Below, one piece after another: positions 61,269 to 64,000 of a stretch of DNA of 64,000 bases. The DNA comes from CAZQYC01 sp964597495 (lineage in GTDB: Bacteria > Pseudomonadota > Gammaproteobacteria > Steroidobacterales > Steroidobacteraceae): NCBI GenBank assembly GCA_964597495.1, contig CAZQYC010000003.1, positions 1 through 64,000 on the forward strand. Reading direction: 5' to 3'. Made by a program: the position numbers and the translations under genes. How positions within the stretch are numbered: the first letter of the stretch is position 1; each line of letters opens with the position of its first letter. The notes beneath the pieces are model-generated. The model did no database searches, had not been told where the DNA came from, and worked only from the letters and a program-made list of their open reading frames with translations.

Positions 61269-61293
61269 GATCGCCGGTTACCGACTGGCCGGG

Positions 61294-62709
61294 CTATCGA
61301 AAATCGCCATAGGACTCCGGCGCGAAGTCCGTGAACTTGGTGTACTTACCCAAGAACGTCAGCACGACCTCGCCGACCGGGCCGTTACGCTGTTTGGTGA
61401 TGATCACGTCGGCTTGACCTTTGCGAGTGCTGTTGGGGTCGTACACTTCTTCGCGGTAGATCATCATGATGACGTCGGCGTCCTGTTCGATGGCGCCGGA
61501 TTCGCGCAGGTCGGACATCACGGGCTTTTTGTCAGTGCGCTGCTCCACGCTGCGATTGAGCTGCGAGAGTGCAATGACGGGCACCGACAGTTCTTTGGCC
61601 AGCGCCTTCAGCGAGCGTGAAATTTCGGAAATTTCGGTGGCGCGGTTTTCTTTGGTGCCGCTCACTTGCATGAGCTGCAAGTAGTCGATGACGATCAGCC
61701 CCAAGCCGTGCTCGCGTTTCAAGCGGCGCGCGCGCGCGCGAACTTCGGTGGGCGTCAGCGCACCGCCATCGTCGATATAGATGGGTGCAGTCCGCATTTG
61801 GTTAATGGCACTGTTGATGCGCGGCCAATCTTCATCGTCGTAGCGGCCCGTGCGCAGGTTCGATTGATCCACCATGCCGAGCGACGACACCATGCGAAAC
61901 GCCAGCTGCTCGCGCGACATTTCCATGCTGAAGATGGCGACGTTGATGTGCTTCTTGCCGAGTGCAGCGTTCTCCGCCATGTTGATGGCCAAAGTCGTTT
62001 TACCCATCGATGGGCGACCGGCAATCACGATGAGATCGCCTGCTTGCAACCCGGCGGTCATTTCGTCGAGCTTCTTGAAACCGGTGCTGACCCCAGTCAA
62101 TTCGCCTTGATTTTGATGGAGCATGTCGAGCCGATCGACCAAGGCGCCCAGCTCGTCGCGCAGCGGCACGAAACCGGCGCCCTTGCGGCTGCCTTCCGCA
62201 ATCTGAAAGACTCGCTGCTCGGCCTCATCAACCAGCTCGCTGACCGTACGGCCGTCGTTTTCGAAAACGCTGCCGGCAATCTCGCCGCCGACGCGAATCA
62301 ATCCGCGCAGCTGCGCGCGCTCGCGCACGATGTCCGCATACGCGCGAATATTGGCCGCACTCGGCGTATTGCTCGCCAGTGTTCCGAGATACCCGAGCCC
62401 GCCGGTTTCCGCGCCTTGGCCACGGCGCTCTAGGAATTGCGAGAGCGTAACCGCGTCACAGGGCTCGCTGCGTCCGGCGAGTTCGGCAATGGCAGCGAAG
62501 ATAAGCTGATGATCGCGACGGTAGAAATCGTCTGCGATAAGGCGATCCGCGACGGCGTCCCACGTCGCGTTATCGAGCATCAATCCGCCCAGCACGGCCT
62601 GCTCGGCCTCCACCGAATGCGGTGGCACGCGCACGGCATCGATGGCCGATTTATCGCGGTTCCTTCGCGAAAAAGGAGTGAGTGTTCCGCGGTCTTCGGA
62701 TTCGGCCAC
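61294..62709 (-). CDS. dnaB: Replicative DNA helicase DnaB
   Basis: A 471-residue DnaB with the N-terminal primase-binding domain (VPPHSVEAEQAVLGGLML) and the C-terminal RecA-like motor with Walker A GRPSMGKTTLAIN and Walker B LGLIVIDYLQLM. Further motifs FALSQLNR-like (VIALSQLNRSVEQR) and SDLRESGAIEQDADV are present. It unwinds DNA at the replication fork. The start is GTG at 62709, right at the edge of the 288-base inverted-repeat element, so its upstream region is supplied by that element. Confidence 0.96.
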   Translation of the reverse strand: MAESEDRGTLTPFSRRNRDKSAIDAVRVPPHSVEAEQAVLGGLMLDNATWDAVADRLIADDFYRRDHQLIFAAIAELAGRSEPCDAVTLSQFLERRGQGAETGGLGYLGTLASNTPSAANIRAYADIVRERAQLRGLIRVGGEIAGSVFENDGRTVSELVDEAEQRVFQIAEGSRKGAGFVPLRDELGALVDRLDMLHQNQGELTGVSTGFKKLDEMTAGLQAGDLIVIAGRPSMGKTTLAINMAENAALGKKHINVAIFSMEMSREQLAFRMVSSLGMVDQSNLRTGRYDDEDWPRINSAINQMRTAPIYIDDGGALTPTEVRARARRLKREHGLGLIVIDYLQLMQVSGTKENRATEISEISRSLKALAKELSVPVIALSQLNRSVEQRTDKKPVMSDLRESGAIEQDADVIMMIYREEVYDPNSTRKGQADVIITKQRNGPVGEVVLTFLGKYTKFTDFAPESYGDFR

Positions 62710-62710
62710 G

Positions 62711-62998
62711 TTAGGGTCTGTTAACAGTGGGTTTCATCGTCGCGACGGCGGCCAGTTTGTGTTGTGGCTAGGCGCGACGACTGCGGTGTACTTGAGGTAC
62801 TCAAGGAAGGAGCAACAACGCCACAACGCAAACTGGCCCCGTCCCTTCGGGTTGGGCCTCCAAGTTTAAAAAGACTTGGGCCGCCAGGTGGCGTTGCTCG
62901 TCGTTTATTTGGAATGACCAAACCGCACTCCTCGCGCCTAACCTGGCGACTTTTTAGGCTCCAACGCGACGATGAAACCCACTGTTAACAGACCCTAA
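62711..62998. mobile_element. 288-base MITE-like element with 34-base terminal inverted repeats
   Basis: Bases 62711-62744 are the exact reverse complement of 62965-62998 (34 of 34), beginning TTAGGGTCTGTTAACAG. Inside lies a second inverted pair, 62750-62768 against 62820-62838 (18 of 19). No transposase gene is present; short open frames on both strands are by-products of the inverted symmetry. It fills the 302-base gap between rplI and dnaB. The size, perfect ends and lack of a gene point to a nonautonomous transposable element. Confidence 0.75.
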
Positions 62999-63011
62999 GA
63001 CCGCTTCGCGA

Positions 63012-63461
63012 CTACTCTTCGGCGATGACGTTAACGATCAAGTCGACGATGACGTCGGTATGCAAGTGCAGACGGACAGTGTGCTCGCCGACATGGCGCA
63101 GCAACCCGCCCTGAAGATCGACTTCGGCGCGCTCCACTTTGAAACCGGCTCGCGAGCAGGCTTCGGCGATATCCGCGGTGCCCACGGAACCGAACAACTT
63201 GCCTTCGGTGCCTGCTTTGGCCGCTACCGTGACCTTTAAGCCCGCTAGTTTCTCACCGCGCGTTCGCGCTGCTGCCAACTCTTCGCCCGCGGCCTTTTCG
63301 AACTCGGCGCGGCGTGCTTCGAATTTGGCGACGTTGTCTTTGGTCGCGAGTGTCGCTTTGCCTTTCGGCAGCAAGAAATTGCGGCCGTAACCCGACTTGA
63401 CCTTCACCAAGTCGCCTATGTTGCCGAGATTGGCCACTTTCTGCAGGAGAATGACTTGCAT
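63012..63461 (-). CDS. rplI: Ribosomal protein L9
   Basis: A 149-residue L9. It starts QVILLQKVANLGNIGDLVKVK and continues GYGRNFLLPKGKA, the signature of the N-terminal RNA-binding domain, followed by the long connecting helix and the C-terminal domain. It binds 23S rRNA. In proteobacteria rpsF, priB and rpsR normally lie upstream; here a DUF2232-like gene comes first, a common betaproteobacterial variant. Confidence 0.97.
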   Translation of the reverse strand: MQVILLQKVANLGNIGDLVKVKSGYGRNFLLPKGKATLATKDNVAKFEARRAEFEKAAGEELAAARTRGEKLAGLKVTVAAKAGTEGKLFGSVGTADIAEACSRAGFKVERAEVDLQGGLLRHVGEHTVRLHLHTDVIVDLIVNVIAEE

Positions 63462-63570
63462 CGCACTACTACCCTACTAGTTCAATTGGTAACGCTGCTC
63501 AAACTACAATTGGCCTAACTTGGGCCAAATTTAAATTCACTTATACACTCAAAAATCGTTCGCAGTAGGG

Positions 63571-64000
63571 CTAGGTGACTTTTCGCCAGTTGTCGGCGAC
63601 ACCCCAGCCAGCTAATAGAGCGATCATCACCGGCGCCGCGAAAATCAGCAGCAAGTAAGTTGCTACCAACCAACCGCGCCCCATTCGACCGCTCGCCCTA
63701 AAGCGATGCGCCGCCGCCAGCCCTTGAATCGCCAATACCGCCATTGCGATCCACAGCAATGCGTTCAAGAGAGGCGCCGCCACGTTCAACTTGTCGAGCG
63801 CAAAGCTCGCCAGAATCACGACGACCGCCAGGGCCCCTAATACTTTCCCCAAACCCAGTTGCTGAAACTCCTTGCCGAAGGCGCCGGGCGCCTGCGCCAA
63901 AGATTGCCACCAGCAACCCAAAAAAAACGAACTCAGCACGGTCAGTAATCCTTCGACGACCAGCGTTCCCCAGTTCGTTCGAGCGAAGAGCGCCCGAGCT
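63571..64000 (-). CDS. DUF2232-like membrane protein (5' end outside window)
   Basis: The frame is open from the stop at 63571 to the window edge. The visible 142 residues include at least three hydrophobic segments (TLVVEGLLTVLSSFFLG, VLGALAVVVILASFAL, and WLVATYLLLIFAAPVMIALLAG). Its position just before rplI fits the DUF2232/YybS-like proteins of unknown function found there. The start lies beyond the window. Confidence 0.7.
   Translation of the reverse strand, partial: ARALFARTNWGTLVVEGLLTVLSSFFLGCWWQSLAQAPGAFGKEFQQLGLGKVLGALAVVVILASFALDKLNVAAPLLNALLWIAMAVLAIQGLAAAHRFRASGRMGRGWLVATYLLLIFAAPVMIALLAGWGVADNWRKVT

Noticed and set aside
62764..62988. Short open frames on both strands inside the 288-base element between rplI and dnaB
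   Set aside because: They share the same C-terminal peptide because they read into the two identical inverted ends; this is a by-product of the symmetry, not evidence of coding.

Overview
The window is a chromosomal stretch of a moderately GC-rich, Gram-negative proteobacterium. Betaproteobacteria is the best guess. The grounds are gene neighbourhoods rather than any marker search: lptF/lptG, pepA-holC-valS, surE-pcm-nlpD, ispD/ispF near truD, and the rplI-dnaB-alr-radA neighbourhood. Lipoprotein and LPS export genes (lolC/E family, lptF, lptG, nlpD) show an outer membrane. Almost every gene is an intact housekeeping gene. There is no prophage, no transposase, no rRNA, and I saw no tRNA or CRISPR array.

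Layout. 0.1-2.7 kb: FAD oxidoreductase (L-2-hydroxyglutarate oxidase-like) plus succinate-semialdehyde dehydrogenase. 2.9-8.5 kb: an orphan protein, then a four-gene ABC cassette (ATPase, ABC-2 permease, GldG-like protein, DUF4340 protein). 8.7-11.4 kb: lptF-lptG-RDD on the minus strand. 11.6-17.4 kb: pepA-holC-orphan-valS-acpH. 17.6-21.6 kb: MoxR ATPase, DUF58 protein, transglutaminase. 21.7-26.7 kb (minus): MFS protein, prfC, and pssA-uracil-DNA glycosylase-rimI. 26.8-29.1 kb: proS and a lytic transglycosylase. 29.2-33.5 kb: acylphosphatase, DUF4398 lipoprotein, wrbA, DUF2069, and two LolC/E-type permeases. 33.7-38.5 kb: small secreted protein, mfd, CsiV-like protein. 38.6-45.1 kb: PAS protein with a degenerate GGDEF domain, nagZ, peroxiredoxin, thiolase, an orphan envelope protein, HMG-CoA lyase, nlpD. 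45.2-50.5 kb: pcm, surE, Smr protein, truD, ispF, aldo/keto reductase, ispD. 50.5-55.5 kb: ffh, CcsA-like protein, CNNM/CorC protein, radA. 55.9-60.1 kb: a CHASE2 Ser/Thr kinase, PP2C phosphatase and tandem-FHA signalling cassette. 60.2-64 kb: alr, dnaB, rplI and the end of a DUF2232-like membrane protein.

The most unusual signal lies between the genes. About fifteen intergenic sites carry a repeat with a strict 7-base period, mostly CTAG followed by three variable bases. Many are arranged as two inverted arms around a loop, with a conserved CCAGA/TCTGG at the inner edge. The best one, at 34067-34202, has 24-base perfectly complementary arms. The same 7-base period and inverted layout recurs with other words (GTGATGR near nlpD, ATCCGCT after mfd, CCGCTA/TAGCGG between truD and ispF), so the period seems more conserved than the letters. 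Several host stop codons, at least one start codon (truD) and the start region of nlpD lie inside these repeats. A separate 288-base element with 34-base perfect terminal inverted repeats sits between rplI and dnaB. A third dispersed repeat occurs near 17.45 kb and 55.6 kb.

Genes that work together include: lipoprotein/LPS export; the nonmevalonate isoprenoid genes ispD and ispF; cell-wall turnover (nagZ, lytic transglycosylase, alr, nlpD); replication and repair (dnaB, holC, mfd, radA, uracil-DNA glycosylase); and a phosphorylation cassette likely to sense an external cue through CHASE2.
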